Below are positions 20,102 to 31,483 of a stretch of DNA of 64,000 bases, in pieces. Position 1 is the first letter of the stretch. The number at the start of each line of letters is the position of its first letter. Made by a program: the position numbers and the translations under genes. Source of the DNA: Paratinospora sagittata (lineage: Eukaryota > Streptophyta > Magnoliopsida > Ranunculales > Menispermaceae); NCBI GenBank assembly GCA_035771175.1, contig CM069606.1:30452816-30516815 (forward strand). The letters run 5' to 3'. The notes beneath the pieces were generated by a model. It was not told the DNA's origin. It saw only the letters and a list, made by a program, of their open reading frames with translations, and did not search any database.

Positions 20102-21212
20102 GATCAAATACTAATGCATGTAATTATGTGGAAACCTTAAACAAGGAAAAAGTTTTTTTGTTTTTAGGACAATACAAAATTCAGTCAAAGAGAAAACAAG
20201 ACAAAGATTAACATTATTATCATCATTAACTAGAGAATCATTTCTATATACTTTAGATATTATATATTTTGCTAATGATTAATTATCATAATTGAAAAGA
20301 TATATAGTGGATATTAATATTGGAGAATTTAATTGCCTCGGAAGTTTCTGGATAAATTAAATAAATGGATAGTCCTTCAGGCATTATTAATTAATATATT
20401 TGGAGACCCCATGAGAGTGATCTGGACCCAAACCCATGTGCTCATCCCATCTTCACATCATCATATGTCCATGATTGAGCCGAAGCACTGTGGATATATC
20501 TGGCAAATTAAGATGTTCTTACCATTTTTTTTTTAAAGGCGACGTTCTTGCATTTTAGTTCGCTCTAACATGCTTCTTGATTATAGAAAGAAACAATAAA
20601 TTAATAATTGAAAGGAGGCTGAAATTTTCTATCCCTAAACCCTCTAATAATTCAATGAAAAGTTATTAATAATACTTCTAGTTTTAGCAACAAAGGGCGC
20701 TTTATGATCATTAATATATACCAATGGTCCCCATTTTAATTTTATCGATTAATTTACATATGGGGTAATTATGAAACTTAATGAAAGAAGAGCATTACTA
20801 ATATTATTATTACTAATGTTTTTTTTAAGAATATTATTACTAGTGTTTGTAGGCATGTTCGTAACTTTTATTTAAAAATAATTAAAAAAGTAATTTTTAT
20901 TAGAAAAGAATCATATATGTTTTGTCTTTTAATATATCAAAATGGCTAAAACCATGTAAAAATATGAATGAAAGCAATTAGGAGTAAAACTTAGAACTTA
21001 AAAAGATAAATTAAAAAATATTTTTTTCTTAAAAAAACCTAAAACGTAGGGAACAGGAAAAAACTAAAATCAGTTAATTGCAGTTATTATTTTAGTCCTA
21101 TTGACGATAAAATTGATTTTTAAAAAATAAAAACAAAAACAAAACTTTTCAAAGGTATTTTATGTAGAGAAAAAGCTTCACCATCAACTATCCTAATTAA
21201 GTATTCTTATTA
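20102..21212. other. AT-rich intergenic stretch, nothing recognised
   Basis: Very AT-rich with many homopolymer runs. The only ORF of note (20333-20536) has no recognisable domain or coding character. Confidence 0.6.
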
Positions 21213-21566
21213 TAATAGTATAGATTATTATTATTACTAGTGAACATACATGTGCGTTGCAAGTGATTGATAGTTATATTTTATAATTTATATTTATTTT
21301 ATTTTAATTTTAAAGGCGAGTAAAAGATTAAGTCTCATCAGTTGCATGTGTCCGTTAAAACAAACATAGAAAAAAAAATAAAAACTAAAAAGGTGGGTTA
21401 ATGGTTAGACTTAATTATTCCAAAAATACCCCTTAACTGTTTATAATACGGGTTAGAAATTAGAATTTTTAATAGATTAAAAAGGATATTATTAAAATTA
21501 TGATAAAAGCATCACACCGTTGTTAAGAAGTATTAACTATATAAATAGTATAAATTATTATTATTA
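21213..21566. repeat. ~350-bp segment bounded by ~25-bp direct repeats
   Basis: TAATAGTATAGATTATTATT with its TTA-rich tail at 21213-21236 is nearly repeated as TAAATAGTATAAATTATTAT at 21542-21566. Just inside the left copy is TAGTGAACATACATGTGCGT. A related motif in the opposite orientation (GCACGTGCAGCGCATGTG) occurs near 22560. It looks like a small non-autonomous element, class unknown. Confidence 0.35.
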
Positions 21567-21671
21567 TGTTTTGGTAATCAAAGGTACTCTGAGTTTTATA
21601 ATCATGAGTCCTTAGTTTTTTATGCAAGAGATGTTCTCAATGGCCATCCACGTCAGATGCTTAGCGGTAAG

Positions 21672-21877
21672 CAGTGGTGAATTCCTCGAGGGCGACCCCC
21701 CCTCCAATATTTTAGAAAAATCATATATAACTATGCTATGTTATAAAAAAAAAAAAATTGATAGATTATTAAAATTTGCTCCCCCTCCCAACATTTTAGA
21801 AAAACCCTTTATAAACTATGATATGTTATATATTTTCTCTTCGTCATCCCAAGATCAAAGGGTTAGATTCGCCACTA
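21672..21877. mobile_element. Short hAT-like MITE
   Basis: About 206 bp. The left end is CAGTGGTGAATTC and the right end, read inward, is TAGTGGCGAATCT. The flanks GCGGTAAG (21664-21671) and ACAGTAAG (21878-21885) match at 6 of 8 positions, consistent with the 8-bp duplication of hAT elements. Inside are two similar blocks, CCCCTCCAATATTTTAGAAAAA and CCCTCCCAACATTTTAGAAAAA. No coding capacity. Confidence 0.5.
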
Positions 21878-21885
21878 ACAGTAAG

Positions 21886-23285
21886 ACTTTGTTTTAGTAT
21901 GGGTAGTAAGTTTTGAATTTAAGACTTTCACAAAGCATTAATTAATTATAAGTAAATCAATAAGAATAACTATAATAATATTAATTAAAAGAAAATTGTT
22001 AAAGTGGCATTTAAAGTGTACATAAAAATTTAATGCAGCTGATAAATATAATTAAAAACTTAATTGATCTGCTCATTGAAAAGAGTTTGGTAATCACATA
22101 TATGATCTTATAAGATACTCCATTTTCACTCTCATTGGAGTCTTAATTGAATTTTTATATATATTATTTTGTTTCTTCTTTAAAAAAAAATAAAATAAAA
22201 ATAAAAAAATACTCTATTTTCACTCTCATTGGAAAATTACGATATTATGGGCCCTATCAATGCTACCTTAAAATTTAAATACTAGAAATTAAGTTTTTTC
22301 TTTAATACTATTAGTTAAAGGCTCAAAGGAGCTTTCCATGCATGAAGGATCGATAAAATCAGCACCAAAACCATATAATTGAGAGAAGGTTGCAAATAAT
22401 AAATGACTTGGGCCCTGATTTCTGTCACTCTCTGGTTCTCTCCATGTGTAGTGTTGTGAACAGCTAAGAGGATCAAATCAGGCAACTTGTCTATTTCTTT
22501 TGATATGTTAACATCAGACACTGCTGAGGGCCTTTATCTAATAATAGAGAAGATCGATGCACGTGCAGCGCATGTGTTTTCTTTATATTAAAATAAAAAA
22601 TAATCTCATATAAAAACTCTTGCTTATTATGTTCTTGTAACGACAGTTATCTTCAGTTGGATCCCTGATTTTTAAATTTATTCTTGATGTATCTCCTTAA
22701 TTATTCTATTTTTAAAAAAAATTGGGTTATAAAATATTGAATTATTAGTTAAGCTTTTTTGTTGGAACCAAACATTAATATTAATTCAACATCTGATATA
22801 TGAAAATGATTGAGAAATCACACAATCTATTTTCATGACCCTCTAGGAAATTTTAATTCAATTCCCTCACTTAATTGTCTGTAATTTAATAACAATAAAC
22901 CATGTTTACTTTTGTAATTTATGAATTTTATAGGATCATTAATTTAAAAAATTAAATTCAAAGTATATTATATATATATAGGTAATTCAATCATACTTTG
23001 GGTATTCCATTCAGGATCATTTTTTAACTTTCGAAATACTATAAATTTATTTAGTCTTCAAATTTTAAAATTTTCAAAATTGGTAAATTCATTCTTTTGA
23101 ATATTCTTCATATTTAATTATCATATTTTTATGATCAATTTATAACTTCTAAACTTAATTACTTACAATTGGTATGTTAGGCATTCTATAAGTAATGATA
23201 TTAAGATTAACAAAAAACAACTATAGATTACAAAATTATGTCCTATATTAACTTGAAGTCAAAAATTTACTCTTAGAAACTACTG
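21886..23285. other. AT-rich intergenic stretch
   Basis: No gene recognised. 22310-22550 is less AT-rich than its surroundings and holds a 68-codon minus-strand ORF (22315-22521) with no family resemblance I can name. A TA microsatellite lies near 22970-22982. Confidence 0.5.
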
Positions 23286-23445
23286 AAGAAACATGTTTTA
23301 TAAGGACATGGGTTCGAATCCAGTCATTAGATGGGGTGGACACCTACACATCTAGTGAGGACATGCTACTTTCTTCCCTCACTGGGGTGTGCCTTAAGGG
23401 ATTATTCGCTCGTCAGCTGGCCTCGATATCCTAAGTATATATACT
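23286..23445 (+). repeat. SINE-like piece with a tRNA B-box
   Basis: Contains GGTTCGAATCC at 23311-23321, a perfect RNA polymerase III B-box. It is followed by a GC-richer ~130-bp body (AGATGGGGTGGACACCTACA, CCTCACTGGGGTGTGCC, CTCGTCAGCTGGCCTCGATA) ending in a (TA)-rich tail. This fits a tRNA-derived SINE. No clear A-box or target duplication was found, so it may be truncated. Confidence 0.42.
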
Positions 23446-25645
23446 GTTAGAAAGAAAATACCAATTACACCGTGCAACAATAACTGAAATGTATTAGAAA
23501 AACGATAGAAGAAAAAGTAGAAAAAAGCTCTCTGTTTGTCTTGTTACCAATGGGATTATACCTTCGTTTATTTTTAAGGAGCTGCAACCTATAAATTCAA
23601 AGTTAATTTTCCATATAATGACATATTAAATATAAGTTTAGAAATTATACATGCATTTATAAACAGCACAAATATTACATCGTGAATCAATTGAGAAAAT
23701 ATATTTTCACTTAAAAAGGAAAAAAAACCAAATATACATATTATTTCTTTTAATATATATATAATTACTTTCTACATTATATATATATATATATAAGAAA
23801 GTTTCATACAATTACTTTCTACTTAATCCTTCTATACAAGGGTGATGGGATACCAATAAACATAATAGCTAGTACACCCTACTCCAATTAAGAAGCGTGG
23901 AAGTCATTAGATGAAAGATACAAAATAAAATTCTATGAGGCAGAAATTCATTAGATGCAAGATGCGAAAATTTAAATAATAATAATTATAATAATACTAA
24001 TATTAATGATAATGATGATGAACCAATGGGGCGTCGTTAATTTCTTATTTTTATCGTGGCATGTTCTTATTTTTATCGTGGCATGGCTCATAATTAATTA
24101 ATTAATGTGTTAAACAAGCTTAAAAAGTGTATGGCAGTGGCATAGCCGCATAGGCGCTTTGGTTTGAAAATTAGAGTTTGCATGCTCTCCAGCTGCCGAA
24201 GAGTGCAATTTTTTCTCTCGAAAAGCACAATATATTAAGTAGATTTCAAAGGTTCCAATGATTGATGACAAGATATACATCTCGTACGTGGTCTATCAAT
24301 TGATTAAACTATATATATATATATTGAATTTCTTCGGATGCCATAAATGAATATCACACTTGATTGCCTCATTAATCACGTTCATGCACTTACCCATAGA
24401 CCCAAAAAATAAATTTAAATAATTTCCATCAACTTACATGTACAGGTGTCCAACACTCCAATCATGTCGGTACCTAACTAATAATTTTCAATCTTGCATT
24501 TTCATTTGTCTAATTCGATTTTCAAATTCAGTTTAGATTACGTTAATTCTTCATTTTAGAAAGTATATCCTACTAACATCTATATAAATTATTCCAAAGA
24601 ATATAAAGGCTGACAACAAGACCTTTTTTTTTAAAAAAAATAGATATTTGGTTAGTTTTAGCCCAACTATAAGTTAACAAAATTGAAAATATTAAACATT
24701 AAAAACTAAAATAACGAATTAAAGTAAAACTTATATAATTAAATATTTTTGGACCAGTACTTAGATCACGTTAACACTAAATTGCCTAATTTTTTCTTCA
24801 TGTTTTTATCTAAATTTAAATACAGATGAACACCAAGGTTTTAACTTATTTATATTGCTATAATGTCAAAAGTTAGAGCACTCATAGTGTGATAACTTTT
24901 CATTTTTGAATATTCTTGTAAAAGTTTTATGACTATCATTTTTAAATTTTGTAATATAATTTATTTGGCATAAGGGTAAGATAATAATTTAAGTATTTAA
25001 CATCTTTCCGACTGTTTTCTTAGCTTATAACTTTACAGGGTACAAGGGCAGCGTGAGGAATGAAGACTGGATCCTTCATGTCTTAACACATTTCAAGGCA
25101 TATGAAAGTCGGGACAAAGTGGGCTTAAAAACACAATATAGGGTACAAGGGTCCAATATTGTTCACAAAGCTTGGAGAAAGCTATAACTATTATCAAACC
25201 ACCAACTATTACAAATCAATTCTTTTAGGAGAATTGGACCAAACCTTATGGACAAGGGGAAATGTCTTAACCACCAAGCTATAAGTGTAGTGATTTCTTG
25301 AATTCACATAATTCAGACTAGCGTAGAGTAATATAAACATTTTAAGTGATCAACATTTTTCCAACTGTTTTCTTACATTGTAGCCAGCTTTTTTGGTTCT
25401 TAAATTAACACAATTGAGACTAGAGCGTAGAGTATATATATTTACTAATTAGTGCTTTTAAATAATATTAACTTTTAATGGAATAGAAGGTTGAGTTGTC
25501 TTTCATTTATTTGGAATAAGAAGGGTATAAAACGGTAATAAAGCTCTAACTGAAAAAGGATAAATTGGAAGAATATCAAATAACAAAATGTAGAAATATA
25601 GGTTAAGCAGGGGATAAAAAGCTAGGATGTTAAATTACTCTATTA
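23446..25645. other. AT-rich intergenic stretch
   Basis: No gene recognised. TA microsatellites lie near 23778-23796 and 24308-24323. 25030-25320 has more balanced composition (GGTACAAGGGCAGCGTGAGG), and GGGTACAAGGG recurs at about 25038 and 25140, but I cannot assign it. Confidence 0.5.
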
Positions 25646-25650
25646 ATAGA

Positions 25651-26513
25651 TGTTGGTGCAAGATTTGACCAACACTAGTAGACGATGAGGTAGAAGTAAG
25701 ATGCTGATTAGGGACTCGTCAGAGTATTGGAAAAATCACCGAAGGTTAGTTATCGAAGAAGGGAGGAAACGAGAGATAATAGGCTATCGTAAAGAACACC
25801 CGTGTAGTGTCGGCCAAAGACCCTCCGATGCCTAAGTTAGTTCAGAACTACGTAATACTGAACTCAGTCGAGAATGACTTAGAGTTGCTTACCTTCCCCC
25901 TTAGGGGTGATGGTCTTTTTATAGAGAGGGTTTGGAGTCTTTGGCCTTGTCGTAATGTTATTGTAGAATCAGAAATCCAACTTGTACTGGGAATGCATAT
26001 CTGATTCCTGGTAGGATTTGGTCCGATCCTCATAGGATTTGGATGACTTATCCGCCTTCTAGTAGAACTAGTAGAGTATATGGCTTTATCAAAGTCGGAT
26101 TAGGAGTAAATCCCGAACTTGTCACAATGGATCATGCCCTATCCCTATATGATTGAGCATTCCGTCGCCATTCGTCCCGGAGTCGGAGATCATTACTGGT
26201 CGGTATGCCGATCTATAATCTCTCGCTTTAGTGGCTTGATAATGAAGATTTGGTCTGTCATAAGGTCGGTAATCATCGATATGAGATGTCGATCTGGCTT
26301 TGTAGACCCTTTGTTGCCGACCTTCCATCTATTGTGACTGTGACATTCACCTGGTCGGTAGAAACGACCATGGACTCGGGCTATGTGCTCAGTTAGGAAA
26401 TCTGTCTCGCCGGTCAAGAACATAACATGTCTGTATATCTACTAAACGTGTTAAGTCTTACCTGGCCAGATTAATATGGCTGACATGTCTTATGCTCGGT
26501 ATATGGTCCAATA
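25651..26513 (-). repeat. 3' LTR (in element sense) of the Tat element
   Basis: Starts TGTTGGTGCAAGATTTGACC on the plus strand and ends TATGGTCCAATA, matching 35243-36090. In element sense it begins TATTGGACC instead of the TGTTGGACC of the other copy. The plus-strand ORFs inside it are chance. Confidence 0.92.
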
Positions 26514-26725
26514 GTTATCCTCAAGCTCCGAGCAAGACTAATTGCTTAGAGGTTAGATGAAACGCCAAATACTGAGCCATTTAATGCTTGTGACAGTTGT
26601 GCTTCGAAAACTGTGCAGACTTGAGCCGCCTGACAGCAAGGCCGCTGCTGCATGTCCTTTGAATGTGGACTGTTGATTTTGCCTAGGAATTTGTGCTAAT
26701 AATTACGCCTTACAGGTCATTTGCC

Positions 26726-26733
26726 TATAAATA
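26726..26733 (+). promoter_or_regulatory. TATA box of the antisense gene
   Basis: CCTATAAATAAAA, with TATAAATA at 26726-26733. It is followed about 30 bases later by a pyrimidine/A-rich stretch (CTCTCCATTCATCAACTGCG) typical of plant transcription starts, and 228 bases later by the ATG of the antisense gene. It lies outside the LTR, so the gene has a promoter of its own. Confidence 0.65.
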
Positions 26734-27688
26734 AAAAACTGGTCATTTGCTCTCCATTCATCAACTGCGCTCTTAGAGATCGGTAATCGCTTGCTCGGCT
26801 ATTCTGATCTTCAGCTCTGCGCTGTAACTCCTTACTCCAAGCTCTTCCTTTGTCTTTCTGCTAGGTAGTCTGTAGTTTGTAGGCATTCCCTTAGGTTGTT
26901 TAAATAGCTTCCTCTAGCGTAGATCCTCCTATCGACTAGAGAGCTTCCTCTTCATCCTCTATGAAAGTCTCCTACGAGGACCTCTTCCCAGAGGAAGGAG
27001 TTAGGTCTGACCCCCAGATTGGAGGAAGTGCAGTAGTTTTATCCTCATCCGAGGAGGACGAGGAGGTGCTCGATGTTGCACCTCTTTTAGTCGATAGATT
27101 CCAGAGTAGGCTCGGTACTGCCGAGCCTAGTACATCAGGTCGGGTACACCTGTCCCTTGAGCCGGAAGTCGCCGACGTGGGTGAAATCTTTTACTCGATA
27201 GATCGTGTTCCGTCCAAAATAAAGGAACATCACCTTGCTCAGTTGAGGAAAGAGGTCGGTATACACCTGCTCCTGGGGACCGAGCCACTCACCCTAATAG
27301 AGGAGAGGTTGCCCTGTACACCAATCTCTTTGAGGATGGATTAACCCTGCCTCTCGAGATATCCATATGTCGCCTGTTCGGCCATATAAGGGTTGCCCCT
27401 GCTTAGCTCAATCCCAACGTGTGGAGGGCTATTCTGAGCTGCCTTGTGCTATGGATGAAAGAAAATGGACAGAATTTGACTTTCAAGACTTTTCCCTCGT
27501 GTACCGACTAAAATCCCACCCGAGATGTAGCGGGTGGTATTATGCGTTGGCTCATCAGGGTGCCGAGGAAAGCCAACCGCTGATCACCGAGAACCCCACT
27601 TCCAATAGATTCTAGAAAGACAAGTGGTTTTTTACATCTGGGCTTTGGGCGGAGAAAGCTTACGTACCGGCCACTTTCGGGAAACCAG

Positions 27689-27774
27689 GTACCGAGCTTT
27701 CCTCCATACCTTATTTTTAATTCTTATCTCATTCTTGCTCGGTAGAGACTCATATTTTTTGCTGTTCTTGACAG
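27689..27774 (+). other. Intron 1 of the antisense gene
   Basis: CAG|GTACCGAG to TTCTTGACAG|GTACTTGG, with a T-rich 3' half. Joining the exons gives ...FGKPG-TWEKSSR in one frame. Without splicing the frame closes in the intron. Confidence 0.6.
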
Positions 27775-27933
27775 GTACTTGGGAAAAATCGAGTAGGGAC
27801 GAAAATTTTGGCTTCTCTCGTGTTGACGAAATATATCGGCTACCCTTTATAGATCGACGGTACAAAGTAATTCTGACTCCCGAGAGGTTATATCGAGCTG
27901 GTATTATCAAACAACAGAAAGTCTTCTTAGGAC

Positions 27934-28014
27934 GTAAGTTTAACTAACTATGTGTTGATTTTGTACCGATCAGTTTTGTAGTTTCCGAGCTGAGACATTG
28001 TGTTAATAATGCAG
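27934..28014 (+). other. Intron 2 of the antisense gene
   Basis: GAC|GTAAGTTTAAC to TTAATAATGCAG|GTTTCTC. The donor is close to the plant consensus. The join restores ...KVFLG-RFSATSSSTKKGK. Confidence 0.68.
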
Positions 28015-28496
28015 GTTTCTCTGCTACCAGTTCTTCCACCAAGAAAGGGAAGAAGAGAAAAACAGACAGGTCCGAGGAGATAGAGCCGAAGAGATGTGCT
28101 GCTGGTCAGTATACTATCAACCTGTCCATGCTAAAAGACTTGTCTGCTGAGCTAGCAACTGCCGCTTAGGGGCCTGCAGGTAGATCACTGAGCAGCGCCC
28201 CAAAAAAGACTCTGGCCTCGAAGGGAAAAACCCCTGCGTCTTCCTCTGAGCAGGTGACTACTCCTGCTCGGGAGACTAGGTCAGTGGGTACCAAATCGAA
28301 GTCTTATGCTCCTACAGAGCAGGGGGTTGCCAAGAAGGGAAAATCTGGGGAAGATGAGCGTCTCGTCACCAAGATTGGGGACATCAACCTGAACATCGAC
28401 AACTACCAGGTCGGTGTCCCCAATGCCTTCTTGATAGTGATGAAGAATGAAGACATGTTCGAGGGCATGGCTGATGCCTTTATGAAGTCAGTAGAG

Positions 28497-28578
28497 GTGA
28501 GCCCATTTATTTAATTCATTTTGTTTTCGATGTGTTCTTCTTCTGTAGTCATTGACTTATTCTTTTTGGCCTTTGCAG
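28497..28578 (+). other. Intron 3 of the antisense gene
   Basis: GAG|GTGAGCCCA to GGCCTTTGCAG|GCTGCTGC, with a T-rich interior. The join is in phase 0 between KSVE and AAA. Confidence 0.68.
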
Positions 28579-29187
28579 GCTGCTGCTTAGCACATATACA
28601 ACCTCCGCTGTATCAAAAATCCTTACGTCAAATTTCAAGACGCGGTGAAAGAGGCCCAGACTACCTCGATAATCTGGAAATCCAAGGTTGTAGCTCGAGA
28701 TGTCGAGATCAAGAAGCTGAAGAAGCAGCTGAAACTGAAGGAGGTGGAGGTAGAGTCAGTCCAGGACGAGCTGACCAGGTACTGGGATTAGTTTCGGGCC
28801 ACCGTGGAGACTCAGGCTGAAGAACTCTGTCAGGCCCGGGTGGATCGATTTTTCGTCAAGGCAATAACGGTCAACCTAGCTGACCTGGAGGAGTACTTCG
28901 ACGACTCAGTGGATTGGAAGGGCTTTGACAGGTGGGCCAGCTCGACAACTGGAGAGGTACAAGAGGAGGAAGAGGAGGCTGAGGCTGAAGACCAGGGTGC
29001 TACACCCGCGGTTCTGGGGACTTCTTTCTGGTAACCACCAGCTGGTGCTACCCCCGCAGTTCCGGAGACATCCTCCGAGTAGCCTCAAACAGTCGATTCC
29101 GAGGAAAAGACACGCCGAGCTGACGATGAGGACGAGCCAGTCAGCTTGACTGAGATCCTGCACCGTTCGGCTTGTCCAGAGTCTTAG

Positions 29188-29734
29188 ATTATTTTTTTTA
29201 GTCTAGGCTATGTTTTTTGTACGGGGTTGCGTGCCCCAATAATCTTTTGTTCCTGTTTGTACCCTGCTTCCACATAAATGAAACGCCCAATTTGATCAGA
29301 CCTGATGTTCTTGCATTCGTTTGTACTTAGCTTTTTCCAAAGAGTTTGTCTTCGTTTTATGTCGGTTTCTTTACTTAATTTCTCTAAGTATTTGCTGGGT
29401 CATTTCAAGGGTCACTGACCCCTCTTCTCGGTATTATCTGGCCTTCTGGGGCAGTACCCCAAGGCACTTTTGACCTTGGTCATCTTTTCGGTAGGTACGT
29501 AGCTAGAGCTTGGTACCCCCAAGGCTTTCTAGGGTCGGGGCCCTTCTTCTCGGTGGCTTCCAATCTGGTCGGTAGCCCCAAGGCACTTTTAATTGTAGAT
29601 CGTAGATGCAGATCTGTAGAAGGAAAACTCATGGTTATTGTAGAAAAATCTCGAACAAACACTTGTAGAAAGCTAAAAATAAAACTAGAGGTAACCAACA
29701 CCTCGACAAATACTGTAACATAGCTATTGAACCG
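29188..29734. other. Convergent 3' regions with a degenerate tandem repeat
   Basis: Space between the antisense gene and the end of pol on the other strand. It contains an inverted repeat, GGGGTTGCGTGCCCC (29223-29237), just after the antisense coding region. It also holds about three loosely repeated units with CCCCAAGGCACTTTT or CCCCAAGGCTTTC and TTCTCGGT (about 29400-29600). No gene seen. Confidence 0.55.
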
Positions 29735-30887
29735 CTACTGTTAATACTTCTTGAGGTGCTCGCATTCCGTGGCTTAGGAATTTTTCTCCCAGTCAGATCT
29801 TCGAGCTCGTACACCCAGTGCTAAGTACCGCTGTGATCTTTTAAGGTTCTTCCCAGTTGGGATCAAGGGCGCCTACTCCAAGCTCACGGGTGTTCAGCAT
29901 GACCTTCCTTAACACTAGGTCACCAACTTTGAAGCTTCTATGCTTCACCTTAGCATTGAAGTACTTCGAGATCCTCTACTGGTATGCCATTAGCTTGAGT
30001 TGTGCCTGTTCCCTTCTTTCTTCAAGTAGATCCAGGTCGGTGAGCTGAGCTTCCATGTTCCTGACTTCTTCGAAGTAAGACGTCCTCAAGGTCGGTATCC
30101 CGACTTCCACTGGTATTACGACCTCCATTCCGAACATTATGAAGAATGGTGTTTCTCTTGTGGCTGTTCGGGAGGTGGTGCAGTATGACCAGAGGACTTG
30201 AGGCATGTCCTCAGTTCACATTATTTTCTTTTCCTCGAGCCTGGCCTTCAGTGTGTGCTTGATAATCTTGTTCACGGCTTCTACCTAACCATTAGCTTGA
30301 GGATGGGCTGGAGTAGAAAAGAAATGTCGAATACCGAGGTCTTCATAAAATAATCGTAACCTTGTATTGTCGAATTGCTTGTTGTTATCGGATATGATGG
30401 CGTACGGGACACCAAAATGGCACACAATCGATTGCCAGATGAAGCGCGTGGTCTTCTGCTCAGTAATCGTTGCTAACGGTTCGGCCTCTGCCCACTTGGT
30501 AAAATAGTCAACATCTATAATTGCAAACTTGACCTGACCTTTAAAGGTCGGTAGAGGTCCTATCAGGTCCACCCCCACTGAGTAAAAGGCCATGGGCCTT
30601 GCATTGGAGAAAGATTTTCCGCCGGAGCTCGGATGTTTTCTCTATATCTTTGGCAAATGTCGCACTTTCGAGCTATCCTTATGGCGTCTTTATGGATAGT
30701 TGGCCAATAATAGCCCTAGTGAAGGACCTTGTATGCGAGAGTCCTCCCACCAAAATGGTTACCACATGCACTTGCATGAATCGCCTCCAGAACTAATCGT
30801 GTCTGCTCCTCCCGCAGGCATCTTAAATAAGGCATAGAGAAGCTGCGCCTATAGAGTTGATCGTCTATTATGGAATATCTAGCAGGT
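29735..30887 (-). pseudogene. pol: Integrase, Tat element
   Basis: Minus-strand reading order. An HHCC zinc module near 30640-30800 (EAIHASACGNH ... CDIC) is followed by the core from 30593: VGVDLIGPLPTFKG (first catalytic Asp), TKWAEAEPL, IISDNNKQF (second Asp), and STPAHPQANG before the expected Glu, which falls at a stop. The C-terminal part has LWSYCTTSRTATRETPFFIMFGMEVVIPVE (29976-30206) and a DLVLRKVMLNTRELG segment ending near 29735. Stops and frame changes separate the three parts. Integrase would insert the cDNA into the chromosome; position after RT and RNase H is the gypsy order. Confidence 0.88.
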
Positions 30888-31483
30888 TATCTTTGCACTT
30901 TCTTTGCTTTGATCTTATCATCTGGGAGGTTGTCATTGCATATGAAATCTTCAATTGGGTCCATCCACGATGGGTTCTGGCTCAGTGTGCCGACCTGTTG
31001 GTCGATACTCCTTTCGGGTAGGAATTCCACCAGGACTTGGATCATGAGCTCAGTCTCCGAGGAGAAGGCCAACTTGGAAAGTGCATCGGCTAAGGTATTT
31101 TCTGTTCTCAGGACTTGCATTAGTTCATATTCCTTAAACATTCATAGCATGGCCATTGCTTCTTTCAGATATGCTTGCATTCTGTCATCCTTGGCCTGAT
31201 ACTCAGAAGTGACCTGTCCTGAGACGAGCTGGGACTCGCAATGGCCGAGCAGCTTTTTCACCCCTCACCTGAGAGCAAGTCGCAAGCCAACCAGAAGTAC
31301 TTCGTACTCTGTTTCATTATTGGATGCTGGAAAACCAAGGCGAAAAGCACACAAATGTTTCTCACCGCTGGAGGAGATGAACACTATTTTGACTCCACAT
31401 CCCTGCTTGCAGGAAGAGCAGTCGATGAACAACTTCCAAGCTTCTTCACGGTCCTGGTCGGTGGTCGGAGTTATCTGAGGCAA
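30888..31483 (-). pseudogene. pol: Second RNase H-like domain, Tat element
   Basis: EEAWKLFIDCSSCKQGCGVKI and NNETEYEVLLVGLRLA are the start of the additional RNase H carried by Tat-lineage elements, downstream of the ordinary RNase H. The first catalytic Asp is present in FIDCSS, and the Glu in ETEYE. The later segment (FKEYELMQVLRTENTLADALSKLA, 30890-31141) is its C-terminal end with the A-D-A-L-S-K-L-A motif. A stop at about 31141-31145 separates the two. Confidence 0.8.

Larger units (their letters stand above)
26961..29187 (+). pseudogene. Antisense additional ORF of the Tat element, four exons
   Basis: Lies opposite to gag-pol. Exons: 26961-27688, 27775-27933, 28015-28496 and 28579-29187. 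The introns (27689-27774, 27934-28014, 28497-28578; 81-86 bp, GT-AG) rejoin the reading frame each time: phase 1, phase 1, phase 0. Exon 1 has an acidic N-terminus and then LFEDGLTLPLEISICRLFGH and LNPNVWRAI, which resembles the 'putative plant transposon protein'/Transposase_28 type domain reported in antisense ORFs of Tat elements (from memory). Exon 3 is Lys/Ser-rich. Exon 4 encodes a charged probable coiled coil (IKKLKKQLKLKEVEVESVQDEL near 28690-28770), then Glu-rich sequence. A one-base frameshift near 27300 and about six in-frame stops, mostly TAG, show decay. Function unknown. Confidence 0.72.

Noticed and set aside
22315..22521. Possible small minus-strand gene
   Set aside because: The 68-codon frame has no recognised domain, no clear promoter and no neighbouring exons.
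23311..23321. tRNA gene suggested by a perfect B-box
   Set aside because: No cloverleaf can be formed and no A-box lies at the expected distance; better explained as a SINE-like piece.
26122..26423. Several 68-76-codon ORFs in the Tat LTR
   Set aside because: Overlapping frames on both strands of LTR sequence; not conserved in the partner LTR at 35243-36090.
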